From contig NZ_CP067377.1 in assembly GCF_019565455.1 (NCBI RefSeq), positions 1,606,001-1,670,000 of the forward strand: DNA of 64,000 nucleotides. The letters are read 5' to 3'. The notes below the pieces were generated by a model. That model did no database searches. It was not told the origin of the DNA and worked only from the letters and a program-made list of their open reading frames with translations. This DNA comes from Flavobacterium oreochromis. Lineage in GTDB: Bacteria > Bacteroidota > Bacteroidia > Flavobacteriales > Flavobacteriaceae. Position numbers and translations under genes: made by a program. Position 1 is the stretch's first letter. Each line of letters begins with the position of its first letter. Shown here piece after piece: positions 27,351 through 36,975 of this stretch.

Positions 27351-28533
27351 ATGAATACAAAATTAATTAAAACGATGTTGCTACTCTTATCTATAAGTAG
27401 CGTGTCTATAACCTATGCTCAGTTTGGTAAACTCTTAAACAAGGTTGCAGAAAAAGCTTTAGGATCACCAGAAAATGATGCTAAAAAGGCTATTACTCCA
27501 GATAAAAAAGATTTAAAAGCTTTAGAAGAAGACGCTGCAGATTCTTTTTTAGAAAATCAAGTTTTTAAAAAGAAGGCCCAAGTGGGATTTATTACGCTTC
27601 AGTACCATTAGGAATAAAAAATATAGTTGATGACAAAATATTAGCAGTTAAGAAAATTTATTTAGAATTTGATGATTCTAATTTTAAAGCTAATATGTAT
27701 ACTCGATACCATTTTCAAAAGAAAAATGGAAATCCTATTATAGATGCACAATATACAAGTTGGATTAGTTCAGGAATTGGCGGAAAAGCAAAAGCAATGC
27801 TTTTACAACAAATGCGATCCAAAGGAATTATACATTATAGAGAATGTTATATGCCTGATATTGCCTACGTACAATATCGTACTAAAAATCCTGCTGATGG
27901 TGTAAAGAAAGGAGAAGTAAAAGGATTATTACAATTAGAACCAGGTCTTTTTATGTCTCTGACGAACCTTATGCAGCTTCTGAAGGAAATCCTTATGGTC
28001 ATAACTTATTTGAAGGACAGCAGTATTTATTCTTTTATAAAGCAGGTCTAGAAGATAAAATTAAAAATTATCCCCCAGCAAAAATTGCACAAATTTTTCA
28101 AGAAATAGAAAAGAAAAAAGAAGAAGCTTATACAGCAGATAATTCTTTGCCTAAAAAAATGACTCCAGCTCAAGCACCTTCTCAAAAAAGTATTATGGAT
28201 GCAATAAAAAAACGAGTTGAGGATTATAATTGGAAAGAAACCCCAATTTATGGCTACCCTATTAGTGAGTGGATACCTCAGTATAAAAACCTACATAACG
28301 GTAATGGAGAATATCTAAAAACCTTAACCTCAAGAATAATGTCTATTGTTGCCTTATTTAAAAAACCTGATGGAACTTGTGGATTTATGAATATGCAAAT
28401 AGAACAGCAAAATTCATATTCAAAAGCAGGTGATCTAAAAGAAAATTTTGTTGCACCACCAATTGATTACGCTAATTCAGGAATAGACCCTATTCCATGT
28501 GAAAAAATAATGATGTATAAGCCTAAAAATTAA
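27351..28533 (+). CDS. secreted protein of unknown function next to a LytTR system (two frameshifts)
   Basis: I do not recognise the family. A signal peptide (LIKTMLLLLSISSVSITYAQ) precedes FGKLLNKVAEKALG. Adding one base near 27567-27575 and one in the T5 run at 27948-27952 yields a single chain of about 393 residues. Its segments include GPSGIYYASVPLG, YTRYHFQKKNG, VFYVSDEPYAASEGNPYGHN and WKETPIYGYPISEWIPQYKN. There are no membrane helices in the mature part and no T9SS tail. Being divergent from the sensor kinase, behind candidate LytTR sites, suggests it is that system's target. Confidence 0.6.
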
Positions 28534-28550
28534 TTTTAAAATAAAAACAA

Positions 28551-28991
28551 ATGAAAAATATATTAAAAACAGCCTCCTTGTTTATCCTAATCATTCTCTT
28601 AAATGCTTGTACTAAAGAAGATGAAAAACAAATAGATACTCCTATACCTACAATAATAGGCAAGTGGGAATTTTCTAAAAAGATTTCTTATAATAAGCAA
28701 GGACAGGAAGAAGTTTCGGATTATGTTAACCAATGTATTTCCCTAAAAGATAATATACTTTTAGAAGCTAATAACTCTTATGTAGAAACCTTTAGTCGGA
28801 CTAATTGTCAGCCAGAGATTAATAAAACTACTTATGGTTACGAAAATAATGAATTAAAGTTAGAAAATTTTTCATACAAACTAAAAATACTATCCTTAAC
28901 TGGTAATGAATTAAAAATACAATATCTGTATAATTCTTCCGTACTAAAAGCAGGAGAACCTCAGGTCTATCTACTGATCAAAAAGGAATAG
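28551..28991 (+). CDS. lipocalin-like lipoprotein
   Basis: 146-residue lipoprotein: signal peptide with lipobox LNAC, then a short Glu/Lys-rich linker and IIGKWEFSKKISYNKQGQEE, the WxF start typical of Bacteroidota lipocalin-like domains (Lipocalin_4 type). NCQPEINKTTYGYENNELKL fits the following strands. It lies 17 bp after the secreted protein and is likely co-transcribed. Ligand and role are unknown. Confidence 0.65.
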   Translation: MKNILKTASLFILIILLNACTKEDEKQIDTPIPTIIGKWEFSKKISYNKQGQEEVSDYVNQCISLKDNILLEANNSYVETFSRTNCQPEINKTTYGYENNELKLENFSYKLKILSLTGNELKIQYLYNSSVLKAGEPQVYLLIKKE

Positions 28992-29031
28992 AAGAAAAAT
29001 AGAATAAGTATAGTTAGTTCACTTTTTTAAG

Positions 29032-29170
29032 AAAAAAGCTGTCCAAAAAGTACGCAATCTTGTCATTTAGATCAAAGGGATAAATGGCATAGTGATGATT
29101 ATGAGACTACTACGTAAGTAGGAGTGACAAACTGTGTGTTGATTTTTTACTTTTAGGACAGCCTCTTTTT
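29032..29170. repeat. long palindromic intergenic element with internal dispersed-type repeat
   Basis: Outer arms AAAAAAGCTGTCCAAAAAGT and ACTTTTAGGACAGCCTCTTT pair over about 20 bp. An inner TTGTCA/TGACAA pairing flanks sequence of the type GTCATTT..AAAGGGATAAAT and CTACTACGTAAGTAGGAG, resembling intergenic repeats scattered in Flavobacterium genomes. It probably also terminates the lipoprotein transcript. Confidence 0.65.
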
Positions 29171-29210
29171 AGAGATATAATTAGAAGCCTTTTTAATATC
29201 ATCCTAAGAA

Positions 29211-29728
29211 ATGAAACTATTTAGCAAAAATAAATTAGAAATCTTTCTGGTCTTTTTTTATGTAACCATTTTTATTGGAATTTTTTATTCCTGTAATTAT
29301 AGAAAAGAAATAAAAAATGAACAAAAATTAAGAAAGGTAGATCAGAATAAAATACTTAACTCAATACAAAAAAATCTGAATTCATTAAGATAAAGGCTTA
29401 TAATGTAGTTCTAATAGTTTTAATAGATAAGCAACTTGATAGTTTAAAATATCATATGTGCGAAGCGGAATATGATGTTTTTATTAGTGAAAGTACTTCT
29501 ATATTAATCAAGCTGAAGAATATATTCAGATGATCCATTAAGAAATAATAGAGGTGAAATCAGGAAAAAAATAGCCTTTATTACTCAAACAGGAATACAG
29601 TTTCCTCTTTCTACTAAAGGCTACTATGGGAAATAATTATATTTAATAGCATTACACCACCAGAACAAATAGATGTTACAAATCTACAAGAGGAAATGAT
29701 AAGAGTATATAATAAATCAAAGAACTAA
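29211..29728 (+). pseudogene. decayed small gene, multiple frameshifts
   Basis: Starts MKLFSKNKLEIFLVFFYVTIFIG, a membrane anchor, and runs 60 codons to a stop. The coding-like sequence then continues in other frames: AYNVVLIVLIDKQLDSLKYH, RGEIRKKIAFITQTGIQFPL and FNSITPPEQIDVTNLQEEMI, ending at 29728. At least three frame changes in about 520 bp exceed the error density elsewhere, so true decay is plausible. The family is not recognised. Confidence 0.5.
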
Positions 29729-29750
29729 AATATCATATTATTACTAACAA

Positions 29751-31181
29751 ATGAAAACAAATAAAAAAATTAGACATATATTATTTTTCAGTACATTATT
29801 TTTTCATACAATAATAATTGCTCAAACTTATGGCGCAATTGGATATGTAAAAGAGGGAGCCACAGGAAGTGGAACTTCATGGTCAGACGCATCAGGAGAT
29901 CTTCAAGCACTTATAAACAGTAGATGTTATTCTCAAATTTGGGTTGCAGGAGGAACTTATAAACCCAATAGAAAAGCAGATGATTTAAGTACAATTACAC
30001 CAAATAATCAAAACAACGCTTTTGTAATAGGAGGAGTGATGAATATTTACGGAGGTTTTGCAGGAACAGAAGCAAGTCTAGAAGAACGAAATTTATCAAT
30101 AACTTCCAATGAAAGCATATTGAGTGGCAATTTAGGAAATCAAAATTACTCAAGAGACAATGCTTATCATGTCATTATTCTTTCAGGATATGTAACCCTT
30201 GATGGTCTCACCATTGCAAATGGTGTTGCATCTTGTTATGATGATTATACAATCGTAGATGGATATACTATAAATGGAAGAAGAGGAGGAGGAATTTATA
30301 TTCTTGACTCAAAAAATACGATTAGAAACGTAACCGTTAGAAATAATTGGGCAGAAGAAGAAGGAGGAGGAATGTATATAGGAAGAAGTTCAAATCCTCG
30401 AAATTTTTTAACATTAATTAATACTGTTTTTTGGAATAATTCTACTACAGGTAAAGGAGGTGGTATTTTTTCTTTTTCATCACAACCTAAAATGACAAAT
30501 TGTGTGTTTTCTAATAATTATGCTCAAAAAGGAGGAGGAGGTATTTGTGCTAGAGAATCTTTAGCCAGTATTTATAATACGATATTCCATAATAATAATA
30601 CCCCATTTGATTTTTTAGGGCATGATATTTTTGTAGATGATTTTAATTATCCAATAGGAACCGTTCTTATATATCCAGATGTCCATTATTCAATTTTGCA
30701 AAATTATAGACTAAACGCATCCTATAATAATAATTATGTAGGGAATTATCAACCCTTCACAGATCCTCTAAATGGAGATTTTACATTGAAAAAATCATCT
30801 TTTGCAGTATATGATACGGGAACTAATTTAGTTCCAGGAATAACTATGCCTACTAAAGATAAGGCAGGTAATCAACGTATTGTTAATCAAGTAATAGATA
30901 GAGGAGCATATGAATACAAAAGTTATCAAAGACTAAGCGAAATTACTCAGGAAGATCTTGTTACAGATGTTTGCCTTTCGCCTAGTCCTGTAGTTGATAA
31001 TCTAGATATAACAATAAATCATGAAATTAAAGCAATAGAAGTTTACAATTTACAAGGACAAAAAGTACTATATGATAATCAAAAAACAATAAATATGACA
31101 TCTTTAAAATCAGGTGAATATATAATTTATATCCATGATCAAACAGGAAATACAACTATAAAAAAAATAATAAAACAATGA
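29751..31181 (+). CDS. T9SS-secreted right-handed beta-helix protein
   Basis: Surface or secreted protein of 476 residues. A signal peptide (ILFFSTLFFHTIIIAQ) precedes YVKEGATGSGTSWSDASGDLQALI, the start of the DUF1565/choice-of-anchor-Q beta-helix type, with repeated GGGIY/GGGMY/GGGIF rungs between about 180 and 270. The C-terminal 70 residues (LSPSPVVDNLDITINHEIKAIEVYNLQGQKV ending TIKKIIKQ) form a type A T9SS sorting domain. It probably acts in adhesion or polysaccharide interaction. The next gene has the same sorting tail. Confidence 0.85.
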   Translation: MKTNKKIRHILFFSTLFFHTIIIAQTYGAIGYVKEGATGSGTSWSDASGDLQALINSRCYSQIWVAGGTYKPNRKADDLSTITPNNQNNAFVIGGVMNIYGGFAGTEASLEERNLSITSNESILSGNLGNQNYSRDNAYHVIILSGYVTLDGLTIANGVASCYDDYTIVDGYTINGRRGGGIYILDSKNTIRNVTVRNNWAEEEGGGMYIGRSSNPRNFLTLINTVFWNNSTTGKGGGIFSFSSQPKMTNCVFSNNYAQKGGGGICARESLASIYNTIFHNNNTPFDFLGHDIFVDDFNYPIGTVLIYPDVHYSILQNYRLNASYNNNYVGNYQPFTDPLNGDFTLKKSSFAVYDTGTNLVPGITMPTKDKAGNQRIVNQVIDRGAYEYKSYQRLSEITQEDLVTDVCLSPSPVVDNLDITINHEIKAIEVYNLQGQKVLYDNQKTINMTSLKSGEYIIYIHDQTGNTTIKKIIKQ

Positions 31182-31283
31182 TTTTACATTGCTTCAGAAA
31201 TAGTTTGAAAAACAGAAAAGCTCTTTTGGTTAATTTAAAATCAGGTTTGGTAAACCTATCTTATACCATTTTTTTACCTATTC

Positions 31284-31291
31284 TACATTTG
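31284..31291 (+). promoter_or_regulatory. promoter -7 box of the LamG T9SS gene
   Basis: TACATTTG, exact consensus, 18 bp before the ATG at 31310. Confidence 0.5.
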
Positions 31292-31309
31292 TCCAAAAAA
31301 ATAAATACC

Positions 31310-32905
31310 ATGAAAAAAATTATACAACTTTTAATTCTTAGTCTTGTGCTTGCTACAAATGCACAAACACCACTTTATCATTTTAGTTTTGATAATACAT
31401 TATCAGATAAAACGAATACATTCAGCTTTGTCAGAAATCCAGGAGTTGCCAGTACCACAAATCCTACTTATTTGAATAGTTATAATGGTTCAATAGGGCT
31501 GCAAATAAGCGGAGCTTTTAACGTACAAGCAAATTTACCCAATTTACCACAAGGAAATGATTCAAGAACTATTATGATGCGTGTTAGTTCATTTCCTATG
31601 AATAATGTTGAAAATCCCTTTTTTCATTATGGATCTGTAGCTTCTACACAGAGTTTTGGTTTAAAACATGATAAAGTAAATGGAGGAAATATTACCAGTT
31701 TTTTTGGTGGTAATGGTAATCAAATGACCCTAAATCCTGATGGTATGGATACGAATTCCTTTTATTTACTAACCGTAACCTACGATGGTTCCGTAATAAA
31801 AGTTTATAAAGATTCAAAACTCTTATTTAATTATGGCGCAGCTTTAAATACTCAAGGGACAATCTTTAAAATAGGTCAGTTTTTACAAAATGTGAGCACT
31901 TCTAATTCTGTTGGATTTAGAATAGATGATCTAAAAATATTTAATACCTGTTTAACAATTCAACAAATTAGTAAAGAATACGTATATAACTCAGATTTAA
32001 ATAATGGATTAGTAGCATTTTATGATTTTGAAAATAACTTAAATAGTCTAGACGGAATTCATAATCTTCAACCTAGTGGAACTCTTGAATATAAGACCAG
32101 TATTGATGGAGGTCAAGCTGTATCATTTAATGGAACCTCTTTAGCCTATAATACAACTTTAAATACAGCTATAAGTCAACAGAATTATACTATTTGTTTT
32201 TGGGAATTTAGACCATATCCAGCAACAACTGCGTATAGTACAAGTTATGAGCTTTTTGGTTCTCAGTATTTTAGAGTAAGACAATCAACATTAAGAATTT
32301 CAGCAGCTTATAATGCTACGACTAGTATGCCTGAAATAGACTTAAGAAACAGCTCCTTTCTAGGTTTATGGAAACATTATGCAATTACTTTTTCAAAATT
32401 AGCTTCCAGTACCAATATTGCAGTTTATGAAGATGGAATTTTAAAATCTTCATCAAATATTACACAAGCTGCAGATTTATACAAATTTAATGATAAGTTT
32501 ACTATAGGAAGCGGAACTGATGCAATGGGTAATTTTATGAGTGTTAAAAATGCAAATTTATTGATGGATAAAATGTTTATCTATAATAGAGTTTTAAAAG
32601 AATATGAGATAAACCTAATCAAAGATCAGCATCAAAACGCTTTAAGTTATACCTCACTTTCTTCGTCAGATTTTAATAATAATAGCATAAAAGCTACATT
32701 ATATCCCATACCTACACAAAATATCTTAAATATTGATATTGAAAATGACATAAAATCAGTTGAAATATTTAATTTACAAGGACAAAAAATTTTCTATTCT
32801 AATAATAAACAAATAAACATAAGTTTTCTTAATGCTGGAGTTTATATACTCAGAGTAGAAGATATTAATAAAGGAATTGCTACAAAACATATTATTAAAA
32901 ACTAA
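31310..32905 (+). CDS. T9SS-secreted protein with two LamG-type domains
   Basis: I chose the ATG at 31310 because MKKIIQLLILSLVLATNAQ is a clean signal peptide and a -7 box lies just before it; the frame is open 44 codons further up. Two concanavalin-like LamG domains follow (LYHFSFDNTLSDKTN to KIFNTCLTIQQI, and GLVAFYDFENNLNSLDG to MFIYNRVLKEYEI). A type A T9SS tail (YPIPTQNILNIDIENDIKSVEIFNLQGQKI ending ATKHIIKN) completes about 531 residues. Carbohydrate or host-surface binding is inferred from the domains. Confidence 0.85.
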   Translation: MKKIIQLLILSLVLATNAQTPLYHFSFDNTLSDKTNTFSFVRNPGVASTTNPTYLNSYNGSIGLQISGAFNVQANLPNLPQGNDSRTIMMRVSSFPMNNVENPFFHYGSVASTQSFGLKHDKVNGGNITSFFGGNGNQMTLNPDGMDTNSFYLLTVTYDGSVIKVYKDSKLLFNYGAALNTQGTIFKIGQFLQNVSTSNSVGFRIDDLKIFNTCLTIQQISKEYVYNSDLNNGLVAFYDFENNLNSLDGIHNLQPSGTLEYKTSIDGGQAVSFNGTSLAYNTTLNTAISQQNYTICFWEFRPYPATTAYSTSYELFGSQYFRVRQSTLRISAAYNATTSMPEIDLRNSSFLGLWKHYAITFSKLASSTNIAVYEDGILKSSSNITQAADLYKFNDKFTIGSGTDAMGNFMSVKNANLLMDKMFIYNRVLKEYEINLIKDQHQNALSYTSLSSSDFNNNSIKATLYPIPTQNILNIDIENDIKSVEIFNLQGQKIFYSNNKQINISFLNAGVYILRVEDINKGIATKHIIKN

Positions 32906-32975
32906 GTTTTTTCCTAGAAATCCTCTGAGGGGTGTTCAAGTAAAAAAGGGTTTAAAAAAATAAATCTTAAATTAC

Positions 32976-33007
32976 TTGACAACCCCTCTTTTGCAATTGT
33001 ATATTTG
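32976..33007 (+). promoter_or_regulatory. queA promoter
   Basis: TTG (32976-32978), 21-bp spacer, TATATTTG (33000-33007): a full Bacteroidota promoter, predicting an mRNA leader of about 50 nt. Confidence 0.75.
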
Positions 33008-33063
33008 CACCCTTGATTTTCAGAAGACTTCTGGAATCTAATTTCTAAAATCTAAAATAAAGT

Positions 33064-34113
33064 ATGAAGTTATCAAATTTCAATTTTAATTTACCAGCTG
33101 AATTATTAGCTGAATACCCTGCGGAAAATCGTGATGAATCTCGTTTAATGGTAGTGCACCGTAAAACAGGTGAAATTGAGCACAAATTATTCAAGGATAT
33201 TATTGAATATTTTGATGAAGGGGATGTAATGGTAGTAAATAATACTAAAGTATTCCCTGCGCGTCTTTATGGTAATAAGGAAAAAACAGGTGCTCGTATT
33301 GAGGTATTCTTATTAAGAGAGCTAAATGCGGAGCAACGTTTGTGGGATGTATTAGTAGATCCAGCTCGTAAAATTCGTATTGGTAACAAGTTATACTTTG
33401 GTGATGATGATTCATTAGTAGCAGAAGTAATTGATAATACAACTTCTCGAGGAAGAACATTACGATTCTTATATGATGGATCTTATGAAGAGTTTCGTCA
33501 AAAATTAGTAGATTTAGGAGAAACACCAATTCCTAAGTATATTAATCGTGAAGTAACAGAAGAAGATGCAGAGCGTTATCAAACTATCTATGCAAAAGAA
33601 GAAGGAGCTGTTGCAGCACCCACTGCTGGTTTGCATTTTTCAAAACACTTAATGAAACGTTTAGAAATAAAAGGAATTAACTTTGCTGAGGTTACACTTC
33701 ATGTAGGTTTAGGAACTTTTAACCCTGTGGAAGTAGAAGATTTATCAAAACATAAAATGGATTCAGAAGAAGTTGTAATTTCTGATGAAGCTTGCGAAGT
33801 TGTTAATAAAGCTAAAGTTGGTAAAAAACGTGTGTGTGCTATAGGAACTACCACTATGCGTGCTATGGAAAGCTCTGTTTCTTCTAATAAAACATTAAAT
33901 CCTTATCAAGGATGGACTAATAAATTTATTTTTCCTCCTTATGATTTTTCAGTTGCAGACTGTATGGTTACAAATTTTCATACTCCTAAGTCAACTTTGT
34001 TAATGATGATCTCAGCTTTTTGTGGTCATGATCTCATGATGAAAGCTTATAAAGAAGCAGTAGAACAAAAATACCGTTTTTATTCATATGGTGATGCAAT
34101 GTTGATTTTATAA
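33064..34113 (+). CDS. queA: tRNA preQ1(34) S-adenosylmethionine ribosyltransferase-isomerase
   Basis: Penultimate queuosine step: adds the SAM ribosyl group to preQ1 at tRNA position 34. The start [29 protein letters not shown], then [25 protein letters not shown] [17 protein letters not shown] and [17 protein letters not shown] are diagnostic. The 349 residues are complete. queE lies about 19 kb away at 53220, so queuosine genes are dispersed. Codons here are richer in G and C at third positions than in the neighbouring surface-protein genes. Confidence 0.96.
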   Translation: MKLSNFNFNLPAELLAEYPAENRDESRLMVVHRKTGEIEHKLFKDIIEYFDEGDVMVVNNTKVFPARLYGNKEKTGARIEVFLLRELNAEQRLWDVLVDPARKIRIGNKLYFGDDDSLVAEVIDNTTSRGRTLRFLYDGSYEEFRQKLVDLGETPIPKYINREVTEEDAERYQTIYAKEEGAVAAPTAGLHFSKHLMKRLEIKGINFAEVTLHVGLGTFNPVEVEDLSKHKMDSEEVVISDEACEVVNKAKVGKKRVCAIGTTTMRAMESSVSSNKTLNPYQGWTNKFIFPPYDFSVADCMVTNFHTPKSTLLMMISAFCGHDLMMKAYKEAVEQKYRFYSYGDAMLIL

Positions 34114-34135
34114 AAATTATCTTCATAAAATAAAT

Positions 34136-34215
34136 AAAAGGCCGTTCAAAAAATATAGAAAAGTAATTAAGAAATTTACCCTTAATTAAAACAAATATTT
34201 TTTGTACAGCCTTTT
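34136..34215. repeat. long palindromic element after queA
   Basis: Arms AAAAGGCCGTTCAAAAAATA and TATTTTTTGTACAGCCTTTT pair with two mismatches, and TTAATTAA forms an inner pair. Its position just after queA suggests a terminator. The arms resemble those at 6415-6518 and 29032-29170. Confidence 0.6.
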
Positions 34216-34624
34216 TTAAATATTTTAATATCTATCTAAGAAGATACAAATATTTAGGAAGTAAATAAATTACGCGTATAATAAACCTTACCATTGTACA
34301 TAATGTCTCTCTTAGTTTATTTATTTTAATAGATTAAATTTCTTTTCAAATCCCATTAATTAATTTTAGACTGACAATGATTAAATAAGAAATATTTTTT
34401 GTTTACAAAAAAATATTATAAAGCTTTTTAGCAAACAATAGAGAGCCTATTTTTGGATGATTTATTGTAGTCCTAGTATTAATAAAAGGCGCGTTTCGTT
34501 ATCAGTACAAATCAATTCTTTTTTATAGGTAATAAAAAGAAACATCGTTTAGGAGAGTATTGTTTTAGTTGTTAGTTTGTTTTTTTTATAACATTAACTT
34601 AACATTAGATCAGTTTATAAGAAG
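34216..34624. other. intergenic region without recognisable gene
   Basis: About 410 bp of AT-rich sequence upstream of the nuclease gene. I see no ORF with family resemblance and no RNA gene. Confidence 0.45.
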
Positions 34625-34632
34625 TACCTTTG
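34625..34632 (+). promoter_or_regulatory. nuclease promoter -7 box
   Basis: TACCTTTG, exact consensus, 28 bp before the nuclease ATG. Confidence 0.5.
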
Positions 34633-34660
34633 CCGGAATTTTTTAAAAAACCTAACAAAA

Positions 34661-35552
34661 ATGAAAAATCTTAAAAGACTAACTTGTCTTGTTTTGGCAT
34701 GCCAAACATTAGTATTTTGTTCTCGTGAAGATGCAGCAACTAGTTCTAGCCCTGAAGCTAAAGCGGAAATTCAGAGAAAAATTGAAAAAGCATCATCTGT
34801 AGATAATGGGGATATGATGCTAGGAAATCCATCTAAAGCTAATCAAAATGATTACGATAACTATTTATTAGGTAAGGATAATTACACTCTTTCTTATAAT
34901 AATAAAAAGGAACACCTAACTGGACAAGTTGGCATTTAAATCAAAAAAATTTAGGATCAGCTAGTAGAGCTAATGATTTTAGAGCAGATAATGTGTTATC
35001 TTCAGGAACTTTCTTTTTAGTGTCTCCAAACCATTACAAAGACAGTGGTTTTGATCGTGGTCATATGTGTCCTTCTGCTGATAGAACAAATACATTTCAA
35101 GCAAACTCAGAAACTTTCTTAATGACAAATATGGTGCCTCAATCACCTAAAAACAACCAACAAACTTGGGAAGGATTAGAAGAGCGTTTAAGACAATTTG
35201 TTAAAAATGATAACAAAGAAGTTTATATTGTTGCAGGTCCTAATGGTCAAGGAGGTACGGGTAAAAATGGAGGAATAACGAAGTTTTTAGCAAATGGTAA
35301 AATTTGTGTTCCTGCTAGTACTTGGAAAATAGCTGTAATTTTAGATGAAGGAGATAATGATTTAGCTCGTATTGATAAAAATACTACAATCATTGCAATT
35401 GATGTTCCAAATAATCAAAATATTGATAGAGATTGGAAAAATATGTTGTTAAAGTTTCTGATATAGAACAAAAAACAGGTTTTTCTTTCTTCTCAAATAT
35501 GACTTCAACTGTTGCTAAAGCTTTAAAAGCTAAAGTGTATTCAGGAAGTTAA
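34661..35552 (+). CDS. DNA/RNA non-specific endonuclease, secreted (two frameshifts)
   Basis: Extracellular or envelope nuclease of the NUC1/beta-beta-alpha-metal family. A lipoprotein-like signal (LACQTLVFCSRED) is followed by the catalytic DRGHMCPSADR, with the general-base His, then FLMTNMVPQSPKNNQQTWEGLE with the metal-binding Asn, and YIVAGPNG. Frames break at A5 runs 34904-34908 and 35437-35441. Adding one base at each gives NNKKGTPNWTSWHLN and DWKKYVVKVSDIEQKTG, and a protein of about 297 residues ending at 35552. Possible roles are nutrient scavenging or degradation of extracellular DNA. Confidence 0.88.
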
Positions 35553-35572
35553 TAATATTATTACTTAATGTT

Positions 35573-35606
35573 AAAAAGCTGCTTATTTAGATGAGCGGCT
35601 TTTTTT
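35573..35606 (+). terminator. nuclease intrinsic terminator
   Basis: AAAAAGCTGCT / AGCGGCTTTTT stem with a 10-nt loop followed by a T run, 20 nt after the stop. Confidence 0.8.
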
Positions 35607-35623
35607 GTTTTCTATACTTTCCG

Positions 35624-35631
35624 TATCTTTG
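35624..35631 (+). promoter_or_regulatory. kynU promoter -7 box
   Basis: TATCTTTG, exact consensus, 20 bp before the kynU ATG; a TTG 16 bp upstream (35605-35607) overlaps the preceding terminator's T run. Confidence 0.55.
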
Positions 35632-35651
35632 CTGGCTGAAAACGAATTAAA

Positions 35652-36923
35652 ATGATTTTTCAAAATACACTCGCTTTTGCACAACAATTAGATGAACAGG
35701 ATGAATTAAGACATTATCGTTCTGAATTTATATTCCCTCAACATAATAAGAAAAATGTAATATATTTTACAGGAAATTCGCTTGGACTACAACCTAAAAG
35801 TGCTAAAAAATATGTGGATGAGATAATGAATGACTGGGCTAATCTAGCTGTTGAAGGGCATTTTTATGCTGAAAAACCATGGTGGGATTATCAAGAACGT
35901 TTTGCAGAACCTTTAAGTAAAATAGTAGGTGCTAAACCCAATGAAATAACTGTAATGAATACTTTAACAGTTAATTTACATTTATTAATGGTATCTTTTT
36001 ATAAGCCAACACCAACACGTTACAAAATTATTTGTGAAGAAAAAGCATTTCCTTCAGATCAATATATGTTTCAAAGTCAAGTGAAATTTCATGGTTTTGA
36101 TCCTAAAGATGCTATAGTAGAAGTTAAATCACGTGAAGGAGAACATAATATTCGATTAGAAGATATTATAGCTAAAATAAATGAAGTAGGAGATCAGTTA
36201 GCGCTTGTTTTATGGGGAGGAGTGAACTACTATACAGGACAAGTTTTTGATATGAAAACAATTACTAGTCAAGGCCACAAAGTAGGAGCCAAAGTAGGAT
36301 TTGATCTAGCTCATGCAGCTGGAAATGTAGAATTAAAACTAAATGAATGGAGTGTAGATTTTGCTGCTTGGTGTTCTTATAAATACATGAATTCAGGTCC
36401 TGGAAACGCTTCAGGATGTTTTGTACATGAAAACTATCATCATGCTGATTTACCTCGTTTTGCTGGTTGGTGGGGACATAATAAAGAACGAAGATTCAAG
36501 ATGGAACCTGATTTTGATCCTATTCCTGGAGCAGATGGTTGGCAAGTAAGTAATTTACCCGTGTTATCTTTAGCACCTTATTTAGCTTCTGCTGAAATGT
36601 TCGCTGAAGTAGGAATGGATAAGTTAATTAAAAAGCGCAATCAATTGACCGCTTATCTGGAGTTTATACTCCGTGAAATTGATCGTCAAATTCTTGGAAC
36701 TGAATTTGAAATAATTACCCCTACTAATCAGAATGAAAGAGCCTGTCAATTATCAGTTTATCTACACGGACAGGGCAGAAATTTATTTGATTATCTTATG
36801 GCTAATGGAGTAATTACAGATTGGCGTGAGCCTAATGTAATTCGTTTAGCACCTGCGCCATTCTATTGTTCGTACGAAGATATGTATAGATTCGGAGAAA
36901 TTCTGATTAAATTTTTAAAATAA
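35652..36923 (+). CDS. kynU: kynureninase
   Basis: PLP enzyme that cleaves kynurenine to anthranilate and alanine, or 3-hydroxykynurenine to 3-hydroxyanthranilate. VIYFTGNSLGLQPKSA opens the fold, VGFDLAHAAGN gives the PLP-binding Asp, and WCSYKYMNSGPGN carries the Schiff-base Lys (residue 244). RFAGWWGHN and WQVSNLPVLSL are family signatures. The 423 residues are complete. Kynurenine 3-monooxygenase lies 6 kb downstream, so 3-hydroxyanthranilate formation can proceed from kynurenine. Confidence 0.95.
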   Translation: MIFQNTLAFAQQLDEQDELRHYRSEFIFPQHNKKNVIYFTGNSLGLQPKSAKKYVDEIMNDWANLAVEGHFYAEKPWWDYQERFAEPLSKIVGAKPNEITVMNTLTVNLHLLMVSFYKPTPTRYKIICEEKAFPSDQYMFQSQVKFHGFDPKDAIVEVKSREGEHNIRLEDIIAKINEVGDQLALVLWGGVNYYTGQVFDMKTITSQGHKVGAKVGFDLAHAAGNVELKLNEWSVDFAAWCSYKYMNSGPGNASGCFVHENYHHADLPRFAGWWGHNKERRFKMEPDFDPIPGADGWQVSNLPVLSLAPYLASAEMFAEVGMDKLIKKRNQLTAYLEFILREIDRQILGTEFEIITPTNQNERACQLSVYLHGQGRNLFDYLMANGVITDWREPNVIRLAPAPFYCSYEDMYRFGEILIKFLK

Positions 36924-36926
36924 TAG

Positions 36927-36961
36927 GTCATATCGAAACCATTTTTATGGTTGTTTATGAC
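36927..36961 (+). other. stem-loop between kynU and the metalloprotease gene
   Basis: GTCATATCGAAACCAT and ATGGTTGTTTATGAC form two short stems (6 bp each, small internal loop, TTTT loop). No T run follows, so it may be a processing or stability element, or a weak terminator. Confidence 0.35.
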
Positions 36962-36975
36962 AAAATTAATTATAT

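Noticed and set aside
32906..33063. preQ1-type riboswitch before queA
   Set aside because: No conserved preQ1 aptamer loop or pseudoknot is seen; the gap is short and filled by a standard promoter and leader.
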